Shown here: positions 24,979 through 39,116 of the stretch, in pieces
How the letters are laid out: each line of letters begins with the position of its first letter
Numbering within the stretch: the first letter of the stretch is position 1
Made by a program: the position numbers and the translations under genes
Assembly: GCA_021234155.1 (NCBI GenBank)
Contig: JAJEKV010000070.1
Span: 7,055,889-7,119,888 of the forward strand
Source of the DNA: Isoetes taiwanensis
Taxonomy: Eukaryota; Streptophyta; Lycopodiopsida; Isoetales; Isoetaceae
Length of the DNA stretch: 64,000 nt
Reading direction: 5' to 3'
The notes under the pieces: generated by a model
Seen by the model: the letters and a program-made list of their open reading frames with translations, nothing else
The model's database searches: none
What the model was told of the DNA's origin: nothing

Positions 24979-27595
24979 CTTCTTCTTCTTCTTCTTCTTC
25001 TTCTTCGATGATGTTCTCACAAAGACTATGTACAATTTAAAGTTCAAAAACATTTAAAAGACTTCGTTCAAAGTGAGCACACACTTCCCAATACCTATCC
25101 TGGGTTTTTAAGCCAGGCCACATCAGGTACTCCTACTTCCATGTATAAGTAACTATTTAGAAAGTACTCCATGAACTTGAATAAAGGTCACAATATTGTA
25201 TTTCATTTCTCAATAACTTATTTAACATTGATGTAAGAACCTTTAGCCTTTTTAACATATCCATATCAGTGTACAACATATTCTTTTTTCACACGATTCA
25301 TATTTTCAATGTCATGATCATAATAACTTCAGCTTTTACTTCTATTACCAATGTAACTTTCCACTGTTTTTATCTTTTTCATAATATTACATCCTCAGCA
25401 TAGTAGTTCAGACCGTTAACATGAATACAACACTTAGGAATATATTTAAACCTGTAACCATCGAGTTTTTCAAGACAAACTTAATCATCATAAAATTCCA
25501 AAGATTAAACTATATATTTATTGAAGACCATCTTGAGGTCATAGAGTGCATATGATGTACATATCATCACCCAATCTTTATCTTCTTGATTCCCTAACAT
25601 ACAAAAAGGGAGGATCTCACCAAGCATAAGCGCACCATGTAGTCTTGGTCACGTTCTTCTCGTGACCTTTCCATGGCCAAATAGCAACCGAAAATAATTC
25701 AGAGAGAATGTTCGGTTACACGCACCCAAACAATGCATAAGTTAGCAAGTTTTATGGTAACTATACAAGGGGCGTCAGGTAAGCTATAGAACATTCCGGC
25801 TCTTCGCCCTTCACCTATTATTTTCAGTAAATAGATGCCTCTAGATTAAAACTAGAGTTATAAGACTTGGAGCTTTAATTAACAGAAATAGATACAACCA
25901 CTACTGGCTGTTTATTCTAGCCCAATGGATAACCAGTGGCAAAGGCATAGATAAAGTGCCAGATTCTTGCTTAATAGGGTATTACCAAGTCGGCACAAGA
26001 ATATCTGTCTGCTGTCTTACCAACCAGCAAGGTATCAGCTTGATATACTTCATATTTTCCCTAAAAATACCAGAGAAAGTGAATCATTAACTCAAACTAA
26101 CCTACCACAGCTTTGTCTTTATTGTAACAGGACTCTTTGTTTGAGCAATCACATATCCTAAATACAAACAAGTGTCAAACATTTGTGCATAAAATTAGTT
26201 CAGTAGTATGCACTATTCTTAGATAGACTAAGGCTGCTTAAACCATTGGTTTGCATCCTGTACTCATTATATTAGTGCTATCTCCAAATGCTCCAAGTTG
26301 ACTCAGTCTGAAGCTTAGCAAATATAGGACCCCCTTTTGCACAAAAGAATAAATCATTACCATAAGGGATCATAGCATACAGAACGTTTGCCTTGTTTTA
26401 TGGAACCTGCTTAAGTCCATTTATCTAAAGAAATAGGAAAGCTCAGTATTTTGCAGACCTGATTAGAAGCCCTTTGTACTTCATTCTTGTTGCCTTGCAT
26501 TGTCTCCTTTTGTCTTGAAAATATCCACCAGCTTGGCCATCAATATTCATGTCGTGGCAACTGGAAGACCGGCCTTAAGAAATGCAGGATCAATATTTAG
26601 AACATGGCTCTAGCTAGTGATTAAACACCAGTAATATCAACCCAACATAGTATTTTTAGCTCACACAGCTCAGAGTTCTGGAATGCAAACCTGACATTGT
26701 GAGAAGGATGGAATTCATGCAACTGTCATAGTTATCATGAATCTATAAAAGCCTGGGAAAGCATCGAAGCCGGCAAAGCCAATAATAGAGACAAATATAG
26801 AGCGGTTTGGACCCTTCCTAAGATTTTGGATCCGGCCACGATCTCTACAACAAGCCGCTCTTCCAGAAACAAAACTGGTTGCAAAATAAAGGGATCGCAT
26901 GCCCTAATAAAATTTTTCCTTATCAAGGCTTTAGGTTAGCCGCTTTTGGCTAGGGCTACTTTCTTGCCCTATATCGATATACCCAATAAGCAAAAATATC
27001 CAAATTCTTACCTTTGTAACTTCACTATAAGGATTTACCATATCCTTTACCGTAAATCCCTTTATATACTAAGGCCACATCTATTACTAGATAGTTGTTT
27101 TAGGCTCCATCATTACCGTATCTTCACATAGCATGGAATCCACCATACTCTCTAAGTCTTAATCACCATAAATGCTGGCTTAAATAGTGGCATGCCTTGC
27201 CACCATAAATAAATATTCAAACTTTGACTTTGGCATTTGCCATAATGCCATCACAATTAAATGTATTTGGAGGACCTCAAAATACTTTTTACGAATCTAT
27301 GCACATCCTACATATGACCTTTGTGAAAGCCAAAGGCCACTTTATTTTTAAAGGTAAACTAGTCATATATGTGACTTTTATGAAAGCACAAGGCCATTTT
27401 ATTTTTAATGGTGCAATGTGCTCCCTAACGGGTATAACCACAATGCAACACATGTTAAGCCCAAGATCAAAAATATTCATCAAACATAGCCAAAATAGGA
27501 TCATGCCTCAAAAATGCACGCTTGCCCATTAAAAAACTTTTTTTGGGGAAGCCCTAGTCAAGGCCCATCCACTGTAAAATCTTTCTGAAGAAAAT
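24979..27595 (+). repeat. TTC-bounded repeat unit 2 (diverged)
   Basis: A short TTC run (24975-25006), the CCTGG...CCAGG dyad near 25100, and the GGTTAC...CAGGTAAGCTATAGAAC...CGCCCTTCACCTA block at 25705-25820. It ends at GAAGAAAATTCTTC before the long TTC tract. Confidence 0.7.
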
Positions 27596-30486
27596 TCTTC
27601 TTCTTCTTCTTCTTCTTCTTCTTCTTCTTCTTCTTCTTCTTCTTCTTCTTCTTCTTCTTCTTCTTCTTCTTCTTCTTCGTACATGTTCTTGCCAAGACTA
27701 CAGTCACAGTTATGCAAACAGTTACATTAAAAGAACCTTGTTCAAGGCAAGATCACTTATCCCAATATCCACCCTGGTTTTTTAGGCCAGGCCACATCAG
27801 GCACTCTACAAACCTTAGCCCATATAATTTACTATATTGAAAAATATATATCCAAAAATAAAGATCTTGAGTAAAATAATTCATATCATCATTTCTATAT
27901 TAGCATATCCAATTTGTACATAACGTTTTTGAATTTGAAAGTATAAGGTAATCAATCTTACAACTATAAATTTAAATCTTAACTTAAATCTTACAACGTT
28001 TTAAATTTGATAAACTTTGAATCTTGATGTAGCATATTCCATCCTCTTCCGCGTTAACGCCAACTCTAACAGCAAAATGGAGACAATTAGAGGAGAGAAC
28101 CCGTACCTGCAGCCAATCAATACACAATTAGCGTGAAAACGGTAAATGTGCAAGGGCCAAAAGGTACATTGGGTCTCTCAGTTTATCACTGATCACCAAT
28201 TGTATCCTTTTGCCCCCGAGGTGACGTTAGCAAGACAGAATAATGGAATCTTAGTTTCAAAACTTCCCATAAAGTTTAGACCTTAAAGCTTAGATTAGTT
28301 GTATGGCATAAAGTTTAAGATCTCTCATAATATGTTTTACAAAATATATCCGTCAAAATTGAAATCATTTTTCCTTCTATGTAGATCATGTATAATGATA
28401 CAGTTTCCAGCAAATAGAGTAGAACTAGTATTAAAACAGTTTATCATTTAACATCTACAATCTTAAGGCTTAAGATCTCTAGATTCAAGGAAGAAATGTG
28501 CAATTTGAACATAAGCAGGAACCTGAATAATTTCGCCTCAAGTTTCTGTGCGTATTTTTTTTGATGCACGCAAAGAGCTACTCTTATAAAATTTAAAGAA
28601 TAAGCACCAAAGAACATTATGTGGAAAGCTCTCCACGGGACATCCGAAGACTTCTTGCCTTCTTGCCTATTACATGATGTGCATATATCGGATGGCTTTT
28701 TCTTTGTTGTAAGGAACGATTATCCAAAATCTAGCGTATACATTTCAAATGGATTTTCTAATGCTATGAGAAAAGCATTTTTCAAAATATTATGCATGAA
28801 ATCAAATATTATTTTGTCCGACCTGATTATTGCATTCATATTTTAGCTTGCATTTGCATTTGCCCCCACCATTATGATGAAGTGGCCTAGCTTGTTCCCG
28901 ATCTTCCATAAAAGGCTGAATGGAGAAATGCCAAAAGCATGCTTGTAATGCAAAAGCATATTTGCACTATCTACAAACATTTTCAACCTTGTTTTTTGCA
29001 AAAGTTCGAGCAACTAGTGTTCTCAATCATAACAAGGCATAACAACGATCTCTTAAATTTCTTTTCCAAAAATCAAGATTTTTACCGGCAAGCTATGGCG
29101 ATCCCGGCAAGCACGAATTTTTTAAAAGCAAGCAATGACATTCTTTTCTATACTTCTCCTGTAGAATCCATCTAAGAGCAACAACATGCCACGATTTTGC
29201 CAAAAGGCATATCAAGTTATTTATACATAACCATTTAGGCAAAGATTGCACCTTTGTCTCGGATCAAAAAGTCAGTATGTAAGCATTTGGCGAAAGCCAT
29301 TTAAAGCAGAAGTGCTTATCGGCTACATGCTATCACAAGGCACGATCCATGTGCATGGAACATCTGCATAATGGCCACGAACTACAGTCACGATCCTTGC
29401 TCTATTATCTTACCTAGAAGCAAGCAAATAAGCCCTTTTGGGCGGTAAAACTATGTCATGCGGCCCGTCTTTAGCTGCCACAAAAGTTACAAGGAAAAGC
29501 CCCAAATGCTTCTATTACTCAAACATATTTGCTCAAAGTCGGAAAAAGGTATATGGAGCTCTTTATTTGCTCAAAGTCAGAAAAAGATAGGCCCTTTCAT
29601 GGCGATGTCGGCCATGGTTATTATGCCACAACGTCCATAAAAAGGACAATAGGCAACAAATCATTTTTAAGCAAACCCAAACTTATTCCTTACGATGAAC
29701 CTAAACCCAAACTTATTCCTTACGATGAACCTAAGGCAAAGTGTGCCTTCTAATGTTTGCCATAATTTCAATTTGTTAAAAAGTCAACATAGATAGTACA
29801 TTATTTTTTGAAAGCATCAAAAATCATTTAATGTGCTATACATTTGAGTGTACGTCCAAAGATAGCTATCCAAGTTGCATATTTACCTTTTTGTACATTG
29901 AAGGTACACATCCCTTCCAATAAGTACTATAGTCATCTCCATGGAATTAATCCAACATTTACATGCTAAAATTCACAAGCAAGATGCACATGAAATCTTT
30001 TGTATGAATTTCCATCTCGAATGTCTATCTTAGGCTTAGGCTTTTGGCGAGTGCCCTTTTGCATGGCTTTTCCAAAAGGTGAAAAATAAAGCTTAGATTA
30101 ATTTCATGGCACCCATTGAGGATGCTAAAGCAATCTAAATAAACATACCTCGAAATTTACCATTTGTAGACTCACATTATATGGAGAACAAAGAACTCCC
30201 AATATTGAGCAGCAAATAAACTATCATATTACTAGAGATGCCTTCCACATCTGTATTTCCATGAAAATTCATAACGTCTTTACACCGTTAAACTATTTAG
30301 AGACAACCAAGTCACTTAGAAAATTATAGTTTTCAACTATTTGAAGATCTAAGAGAATATTCTTCTTGCAAGAAAACTATTTCAATATGATATTTTAGCA
30401 ACATCTTCTAAGGCAATATGCCCCTTCTAAATATCATAACCATGTATAGATTATGTATAGATCATGAAAATTCGAAGAGAATATTC
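27596..30486 (+). repeat. TTC-bounded repeat unit 3 (pair X, first copy)
   Basis: It opens with an 83-bp pure TTC tract (27596-27678), followed by 2.8 kb that recurs almost unchanged in unit 4 at an offset of about 3306 bp. It contains an internal duplicated AAACTTATTCCTTACGATG motif (29670-29730). All frames here are chance. It behaves like one of a pair of long direct repeats flanking spacer S1. Confidence 0.85.
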
Positions 30487-30978
30487 TCTTCTTCTTCTTC
30501 TTCTTCTTCTTCTCCCACAATCCCTCCCTCGGGATGTAGGACTCCTCTTTTATAAGGAAGCGGGACCCCCCTATAAAAAAAAAGGGTCCTACTTCCTTAC
30601 ACCAAGAAAAATAGATTCAAAGAATCTTTCAATCAAAGATCAAATTATTATATCATCTTTATCTTATAAGGTGCATTGGACCAAATACTATATCCAATAG
30701 CGAGATAATTCAAGAACTAGTACAATAGACTAGTTCAAGACCCAACAAAATGTCAGGATTTTAAAATCTTGAAGTACATGAGGCACAGTGGGCCTTAAGT
30801 ACCATGGACAGCCTGATATAGTATAAAACACTATATCATAATAGGCTATGGGCCATTTACCATAGCATATGGTAGCAGAACCTATTTTACTGTCCAAAAG
30901 CAATAATATTCAAACTAACCTGGTTTGTAGAAGTGATGCGTTTGCCAGATATCTCCAGCAAGTGGAAGTCACAATTTC
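30487..30978 (+). repeat. spacer S1 between paired units
   Basis: 492 bp between units 3 and 4. It starts CTTCTCCCACAATCCCTCCC, contains a hairpin built on GTAGGACTCC...GGGTCCTAC-type arms, the words GGTGCATTGGACC and GGCACAGTGGGCC, and ends GCAAGTGGAAGTCAC. The second spacer at 36381-36692 has all the same landmarks. It may be the internal region of a non-autonomous LTR element or the stub of a further repeat unit. Confidence 0.7.
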
Positions 30979-33787
30979 TTCTTCGTACATGTTCTTGCCA
31001 AGACTACAGTCACAGTTATGCAAACAGTTACATTAAAAGAACCTTGTTCAAGGCAAGATCACTTATCCCAATATCCACCCTGGTTTTTTAGGCCAGGCCA
31101 CATCAGGCACTCTACAAACCTTAGCCCATATAATTTACTATATTGAAAAATATATATCCAAAAATAAAGATCTTGAGTAAAATAATTCATATCATCATTT
31201 CTATATTAGCATATCCAATTTGTACATAACGTTTTTGAATTTGAAAGTATAAGGTAATCAATCTTACAACTATAAATTTAAATCTTAACTTAAATCTTAC
31301 AACGTTTTAAATTTGATAAACTTTGAATCTTGATGTAGCATATTCCATCCTCTTCCGCGTTAACGCCAACTCTAACAGCAAAATGGAGACAATTAGAGGA
31401 GAGAACCCGTACCTGCAGCCAATCAATACACAATTAGCGTGAAAAACTAGAATGTGCAAGGGCCAAAAGGTACATTGGGTCTCTCAGTTTATCACTGATC
31501 ACCAATTGTATCCTTTTGCCCTGAGGTGACGTTAGCAAGACAGAATAATGGAATCTTAGTTTCAAAACTTCCCATAAAGTTTAGACCTTAAAGCTTAGAT
31601 TAGTTGTATGGCATAAAGTTTAAGATCTCTCATAATATGTTTTACAAAATATATCCGTCAAAATTGAAATCATTTTTCCTTCTATGTAGATCATGTATAA
31701 TGATACAGTTTCCAGCAAATAGAGTAGAACTAGTATTAAAACAGTTTATCATTTAACATCTACAATCTTAAGGCTTAAGATCTCTAGATTCAAGGAAGAA
31801 ATGTGCAATTTGAACATAAGCAGGAACCTGAATAATTTCGCCTCAAGTTTCTGTGCGTATTTTCGCTTGATGCACGCAGTAGCTACTCTTATAAAATTTA
31901 AAGAATAAGCACCAGCAACATTATGTGGAAAGCTCTCCACGGGACATCCGAAGACTTCTTGCCTTCTTGCCTATTACATGATGTGCATATATCAGATGGC
32001 TTTTTCTTTGTTGTAAGGAACGCATTATCCAAAACTGCGTATACATTTCAAATGGATTTTCTAATGCTATGAGAAAAGCATTTTTCAAAATATTATGCAT
32101 GAAATCAAATATTATTTTGTCTGACCTGATTATTGCATTCATACTGCAACAGTTTGCATTTGCCCAGCCACCATTATGATGAAGTGGCCTAGCTCGTTTC
32201 CGATCTTCCATAAAAGGCTGAATGGAGAAATGCCAAAAGCATGCTTGTAATGCAAAAAGCATATTTGCACTATCTACAAACATTTTCAACCTGTTTTTTT
32301 GCAAAAGTTCAGAGCAACTAGTGTTCTCAATCATAACAAGGCATAACAACGATCTCTTAAATTTCTTTTCTGAAAAATCAAGATTTTTACCTGGCAAGCT
32401 ATGGCGATCCTGGCAAGCACCAATTTTTTAAGTGGCAAGCAATGACATTCTTTTCTATACTTCTGTAGAATCCATCTAAGAGCAGCTTAACATGCCACGA
32501 TTTTGCCAAAAGGCATATCAAGTTATTTATACATAACCATTTAGGCAAAGATTGCACCTTTGTCTCCGGATCAAAAAGTCAGTATGTAAGCATTTGGCGA
32601 AGCCATTTAAGGCAGAAGTGCTTATCGGCTACATGCTATCACAAGGCACGATCCATGTGCATGGAACATCTGCATAATGGCCACGAACTACAGTCACGAT
32701 CCTTGCTCTATTATCTTACCTAGAAGCAAGCAAATAAGCCCTTTTGGGCGGTAAAACTATGTCATGCGGCCCGTCTTTAGCTGCCACAAAGTTACAAGGA
32801 AAAGCCCCAAATGCTTCTATTACTCAAACATATTTGCTCAAAGTCGGAAAAAGGTATATGGAGCTCTTTATTTGCTCAAAGTCAGAAAAAGATAGGCCCT
32901 TTCATGGCGATGTCGGCCATGGTTATTATGCCACAACGTCCATAAAAGGACAATAGGCAACAAATCATTTTTAAGCAAACCCAAACTTATTCCTTACGAT
33001 GAACCTAAACCCAAACTTATTCCTTACGATGAACCTAAGGCAAAGTGTGCCTTCTAATGTTTGCCATAATTTCAATTTGTTAAAAAGTCAACATAGATAG
33101 TACATTATTTTTTGAAAGCATCAAAAATCATTTAATGTGCTATACATTTGAGTGTACGTCCAAAGATAGCTATCCAAGTTGCATATTTACCTTTTTGTAC
33201 ATTGAAGGTACACATCCCTTCCAATAAGTACTATAGTCATCTCCATGGAATTAATCCAACATTTACATGCTAAAATTCACAAGCAAGATGCACATGAAAT
33301 CTTTTGTATGAATTTCCATCTCGAATGTCTATCTTAGGCTTAGGCTTTTGGCGAGTGCCCTTTTGCATGGCTTTTCCAAAAGGTGAAAAATAAAGCTTAG
33401 ATTAATTTCATGGCACCCATTGAGGATGCTAAAGCAATCTAAATAAACATACCTCGAAATTTACCATTTGTAGACTCACATTATATGGAGAACAAAGAAC
33501 TCCCAATATTGAGCAGCAAATAAACTATCATATTACTAGAGATGCCTTCCACATCTGTATTTCCATGAAAATTCATAACGTCTTTACACCGTTAAACTAT
33601 TTAGAGACAACCAAGTCACTTAGAAAATTATAGTTTTCAACTATTTGAAGATCTAAGAGAATATTCTTCTTGCAAGAAAACTATTTCAATATGATATTTT
33701 AGCAACATCTTCTAAGGCAATATGCCCCTTCTAAATATCATAACCATGTATAGATTATGTATAGATCATGAAAATTCGAAGAGAATA
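30979..33787 (+). repeat. TTC-bounded repeat unit 4 (pair X, second copy)
   Basis: A near-identical partner of unit 3. The differences are mostly small clusters where this copy reads CAG or CTG (32020-32160, 32290-32420). It ends ATGAAAATTCGAAGAGAATA before a long TTC tract, as unit 3 does. Confidence 0.85.
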
Positions 33788-36380
33788 TTCTTCTTCTTCT
33801 TCTTCTTCTTCTTCTTCTTCTTCTTCTTCTTCTTCTTCTTCTTCTTCTTCTTCTTCTTCTTCTTCTTCTTCTTCTTCTTCTTCTTCTTCTTCTTCTTCTT
33901 CTTCTTCTTCTTCTTCTTCTTCTTCTTCTTCTTCTTCTTCTTCTTCTTCGATTTATCTTCACAAAGATTACTTTCCACAACATACAAAACTAGTTTATAT
34001 GAATGGATTTCATTCAATGCAAAGACGACAGACACACATATCCACCCCCGGTGTTACCGGGCCACAACCACACCAAACCGCATAAATTCATATCTTATTG
34101 TAGATAATCAAATATAACGATATAATGTAAAAACATAGTATTCAAGATTAAGTTCAAATATACAGAGCATACTCAATATATCGTTTCAAATATTCATATT
34201 CCTTTAGAAATATCCATCTACATTATGCCAGTAACATATTTCCATACTTAATATATCGTTTTTCAATTATAAATTTCGAATCTGTTCCAAATATTCAACA
34301 TAATAATCTCATATTCATTATAAGTAACTCACAAGTGTTTGTCCTTTTCAGTTCTTGTATCATTCCCATTGGAAACATCCCTCAATATCAGCTCAAATAT
34401 TGTTGTACAAATAGGTAGCAGTCCCACGTCCCGGTGCTTTATATGTCCAAGATATGACAAAAACATCTAGGAGATGTAGTCTTGGTTACCTGCACCCAAA
34501 CAGGACCAACATTAGCATATTAATGGTAACGAGGAGAGGGGTGACAGGTAAGTCAGTAAAACTACATGGCTCATCGCCCTTCACCTAAAGTTTAGTCATA
34601 TTCAATGTAGAATATGATCTATTGCTATTCTTGTATTCTTAATCAAGCTAAAATATAAGTTAAAGATATGTCTTTGCCTATGTAAGCATCCTCACAAGTA
34701 TAACATTTCAAAGATATTATCATACAACATATTATATCCAAGTCACTAAACATGACCAAATCAGATTTAAAGCCAAAATATTTTAACAAACAAGGTGCTT
34801 TTTAGCAACCCCTCCATGTGCTAATGAACTAAACATTAATTCAGTACTAAAAATCAGAAAATAGAACTGCTATAACTGTTTCAAACGGATATAGATGTGA
34901 TATTTTCACATACAATCAGCATTTGAGCATGGAAATGGAAGTAACATTATAATGTTAGCATTCTTTTATCTCTCATAAGCACATTCAAAGTACTTGAGCT
35001 GCAATATGAAGATCATGCACAAAGCCATAAAATTATGCAAATCCATGTGCGGCACTATAAAAACAAGAGCAAGAAGAAAGCAAATGCAACCAACTAACAA
35101 TTCCTATTACAAAAGCCATCGCAAAACAAGCAACACCTAGGACATGTCTAAGCACCCAAATCTAGCTGCAGCAAGAAACTACTCTATAACCCTTAACCTA
35201 CCAAAGCAAATGCTAAGATAGAGCATATTAATAATCTAAAAACCAAGGCTTGACACTGCCATAAATTCCCTATAACATTAGGAAAAGCCTAGACTAAACC
35301 ACTCCTATAATGCAACCCCCTGAAATAAGCTCCTATGGGCAGACCTAAGCAAATGCATACAACACCCCTTTCAGCAATTTCATAATGCAGGATTAACTCC
35401 CAAATGTTTATTTTTCGCAAAAGAGTAGTTCAGAGCATAATAAAAACCTGATATTTGTCGCTCCTTCCATATCTTAGGAACTTCTGTCTCCTTGAAATAG
35501 ATCTTAAACAAATGAAACCGGTCTATTTATCTTTGTTGCATTGCTAAAATGCATTGTGGAATGGAAACGGCAGCCCAATATACCATATCCGGCTACCTAC
35601 AGACTGGTATAGAATCGGCAACTCTTCATGCCATTTTCGGTTGCATACAGACGATATTTCTGCTATTAAGATCGGCTCCTCCTTATGAACGGATAAGCAA
35701 CATTTGCCTTTTTGTATTTGGAAGCGCTGGACACATTCGGCTAGATGCCATATCCTCCGCTCCACTTTTTGGTTTTGCAAAACCTAACCTTATGTTTTAC
35801 GGAAAAACTCCTTACCTAGTCATATAACATGACATTTTCGAAACTATTCTTATGCTCCAATGTAACCATGTGGACACGTAGAAAACTATTCCATCTTGAA
35901 TAATAAATGGGGTGCCATTGCCATAATAACAAATAGGTACCATCACCTAATAATAATTAATAGGTACCATCACCTTTAAATGATATTGGTCCCATCATCT
36001 TTAAAAAGTATAGGTGCCATCATCTTTAAATAAACTAGGTAGAATCATATATAAGAGCAATACAAATTTCCCAATCACATCCTCAAGATACATGTGGCCC
36101 ACATGCCATTGCCTTTGAACATCTCATAGTAATTGTCTAGATATTACCTTAGACAATTGGACTCTAGAAAATCCCAAGCAGTCAATCCCTTAGGGCTTGT
36201 TTACGCATAAACATTCACTGACAGTTCCATTGTGGCACATGCATGCCCCCAAGAAAATGCTATGTTTTTTGCAATCTATATAACATGCAAAAATCAATCT
36301 TTTTCTTAAAAAATTATTCATGTAACCAATTTCAAGCCCATAATACTATATAGGCATTAAGAGTCTAAGAAAAAATCAAT
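33788..36380 (+). repeat. TTC-bounded repeat unit 5 (pair Y, first copy)
   Basis: It opens with a 162-bp TTC tract (33788-33949), the longest in the window. The rest recurs in unit 6 almost unchanged. The dyad near 34045 reads CCCGGTGTTACCGGG here and CCTGGTGTTACCCAGG in unit 6. Frames over the TTC tract (poly-Ser, poly-Phe, poly-Lys, poly-Arg) are not genes. Confidence 0.85.
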
Positions 36381-36692
36381 CTTCTTCTTCTTCTTCTTCT
36401 TCTTCTTCTCCCACAACCCTCCCTCGGGTAGTAGGAACCAACTTTTCACAGGATAAAGGATGTAGGACCCCTCCTATGAAAAGAAGGGTCCTACTATCCT
36501 ACACGACAAGTAAGAAATGACATCAATTTTAGATGTCTCAGCATTTGTATAATCATTACTCTATAAGTATAGAAGTATTTTCAACATATGTAAAGGGTGC
36601 AGTGGACCCAATACGAAGGAATAGGCACAGTGGGCCATAATCCTATAGTGTAGTTGTGTTTGCCAGATAGCTCTAGCAAGTGGAAGTCACTT
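36381..36692 (+). repeat. spacer S2 between paired units
   Basis: 312 bp related to S1. It contains the perfect hairpin GTAGGACCC...GGGTCCTAC at about 36461-36495, the word GGTGCAGTGGACCC, GGCACAGTGGGCC, and the end word GCAAGTGGAAGTCAC immediately before the next TTC run. Confidence 0.7.
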
Positions 36693-39116
36693 CTTCTTCT
36701 TCGATTTATCTTCACAAAGATTACTTTCCACAACATACAAAACTAGTTTATATGAATGGATTTCATTCAATGCAAAGACGACAGACACACATATCCACCC
36801 TGGTGTTACCCAGGCCACAACCACACCAACTGCATAAATTCATCTTATTGTAGATAATCAAATATAACGTATAATGTAAAAACATAGTATTCAAGATTAA
36901 GTTCAAATATACAGAGCATACTCAATATATCGTTTCAAATATTCATATTCCTTTAGAAATATCCATCTACATTATGCCAGTAACATATTTCCATACTTAA
37001 TATATCGTTTCGAATTATAAATTTCGAATCTGTTCCAAATATTCAGCATAATAATCTCATATTCATTATAAGTAACTCACAAGTGTTTGTCCTTTTCAGT
37101 TCTTGTATCATTCCCATTGGAAACATCCCCTCAATATCAGCTCCAAATATTGTTGTACAAATAGGTAGCAGTCCACGTCTGGCTGCTTTATATGTCCAAG
37201 ATATGACAAAAACATCTAGGAGATGTAGTCTTGGTTACCTGCACCCAAACAGACCAACATTAGCATATTAATGGTAACGAGGAGAGGGGTGACAGGTAAG
37301 CTGTAAAACTACATGGCTCATCGCCCTTCACCTAAAGTTTAGTCATATTCAATGTAGAATATGATCTATTGCTATTCTTGTATTCTTAATCAAGCTAAAA
37401 TATAAGTTAAAGATATGCTGCCTATGTAAGCATCCTCACAAGTATAACATTTCAGCATATTATCATACAACATATTATATCCAAGTCACTAAACATGACC
37501 AAATCAGATTTAAAGCCAAAATATTTTAACAAACAAGGTGCTTTTAGCAGCTGCCCTCCATGTGCTAATGAACTAAACATTAATTCAGTACTAAAAATCA
37601 GAAAATAGAACTGCTATAACTGTTTCAAACGGATATAGATGTGATATTTTCACATACAATCAGCATTTGAGCATGGAAATGGAAGTAACATTATAATGTT
37701 AGCATTCTTTTATCTCTCATAAGCACATTCAAAGTACTTGAGCTGCAATATGAAGATCATGCACAAAGCCATAAAATTATGCAAATCCATGTGCGGCACT
37801 ATAAAAACAAGAGCAAGAAGAAAGCAAATGCAACCAACTAACAATTCCTATTACAAAAGCCATCGCAAAACAAGCAACACCTAGGACATGTCTAAGCACC
37901 CAAATCTAGCTGCAGCAAGAAACTACTCTATAACCCTTAACCTACCAAAGCAAATGCTAAGATAGAGCATATTAATAATCTAAAACCAAGGCTTGACACT
38001 GCCATAAATTCCTATAACATTAGGAAAAACCTAGACTAAACCACTCCTATAATGCAACCCCCTGAAATAAGCTCCTATGGGCAGACCTAAGCAAATGCAT
38101 ACAACACCCCTTTCAGCAATTTCATAATGCAGGATTAACTCCCAAATGTTTATTTTTCGCAAAAGAGTAGTTCAGAGCATAATAAAAACCTGATATTTGT
38201 CGCTCCTTCCATATCTTAGGAACTTCTGTCTCCTTGAAATAGATCTTAAACAAATGAAACCGGTCTATTTATCTTTGTTGCATTGCTAAAATGCATTGTG
38301 GAATGGAAACGGCAGCCCAATATACCATATCCGGCTACCTACAGACTGGTATAGAATCGGCAACTCTTCATGCCATTTTCGGTTGCATACAGACGATATT
38401 TCTGCTATTAAGATCGGCTCCTCCTTATGAACGGATAAGCAACATTTGCCTTTTTGTATTTGGAAGCGCTGGACACATTCGGCTAGATGCCATATCCTCC
38501 GCTCCACTTTTTGGTTTTGCAAAACCTAACCTTATGTTTTACGGAAAAACTCCTTACCTAGTCATATAACATGACATTTTCGAAACTATTCTTATGCTCC
38601 AATGTAACCATGTGGACACGTAGAAAACTATTCCATCTTGAATAATAAATGGGGTGCCATTGCCATAATAACAAATAGGTACCATCACCTAATAATAATT
38701 AATAGGTACCACCACCTTTAAATGATATTGGTCCCATCATCTTTAAAAAGTATAGGTGCCATCATCTTTAAATAAACTAGGTAGAATCATATATAAGAGC
38801 AATACAAATTTCCCAATCACATCCTCAAGATACATGTGGCCCACATGCCATTGCCTTTGAACATCTCATAGTAATTGTCTAGATATTACCTTAGACAATT
38901 GGACTCTAGAAAATCCCAAGCAGTCAATCCCTTAGGGCTTGTTTACGCATAAACATTCACTGACAGTAATGGCACATGCATGCCCCCAAGAAAATGCTAT
39001 GTTTTTTGCAATCTATATAACATGCAAAAATCAATCTTTTTCTTAAAAAATTATTCATGTAACCAATTTCAAGCCCATAATACTATATAGGCATTAAGAG
39101 TCTAAGAAAAAATCAA
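36693..39116 (+). repeat. TTC-bounded repeat unit 6 (pair Y, second copy)
   Basis: Partner of unit 5, with the same order of landmarks and the same end (AAAAAATCAATC) before the final TTC tract. CAG/CTG sites are kept here where unit 5 differs (for example 37167, 37303, 37416, 37454, 37548). Confidence 0.85.

Noticed and set aside
33722-34117. Poly-Phe, poly-Ser, poly-Lys and poly-Arg frames
   Set aside because: Translations of the TTC tract; no other coding features.
35544-38569. Identical 78- and 92-codon frames at 35.5 kb and 38.3 kb, both strands
   Set aside because: They lie in the duplicated repeat units 5 and 6; identity reflects the recent duplication, and both strands are open equally.
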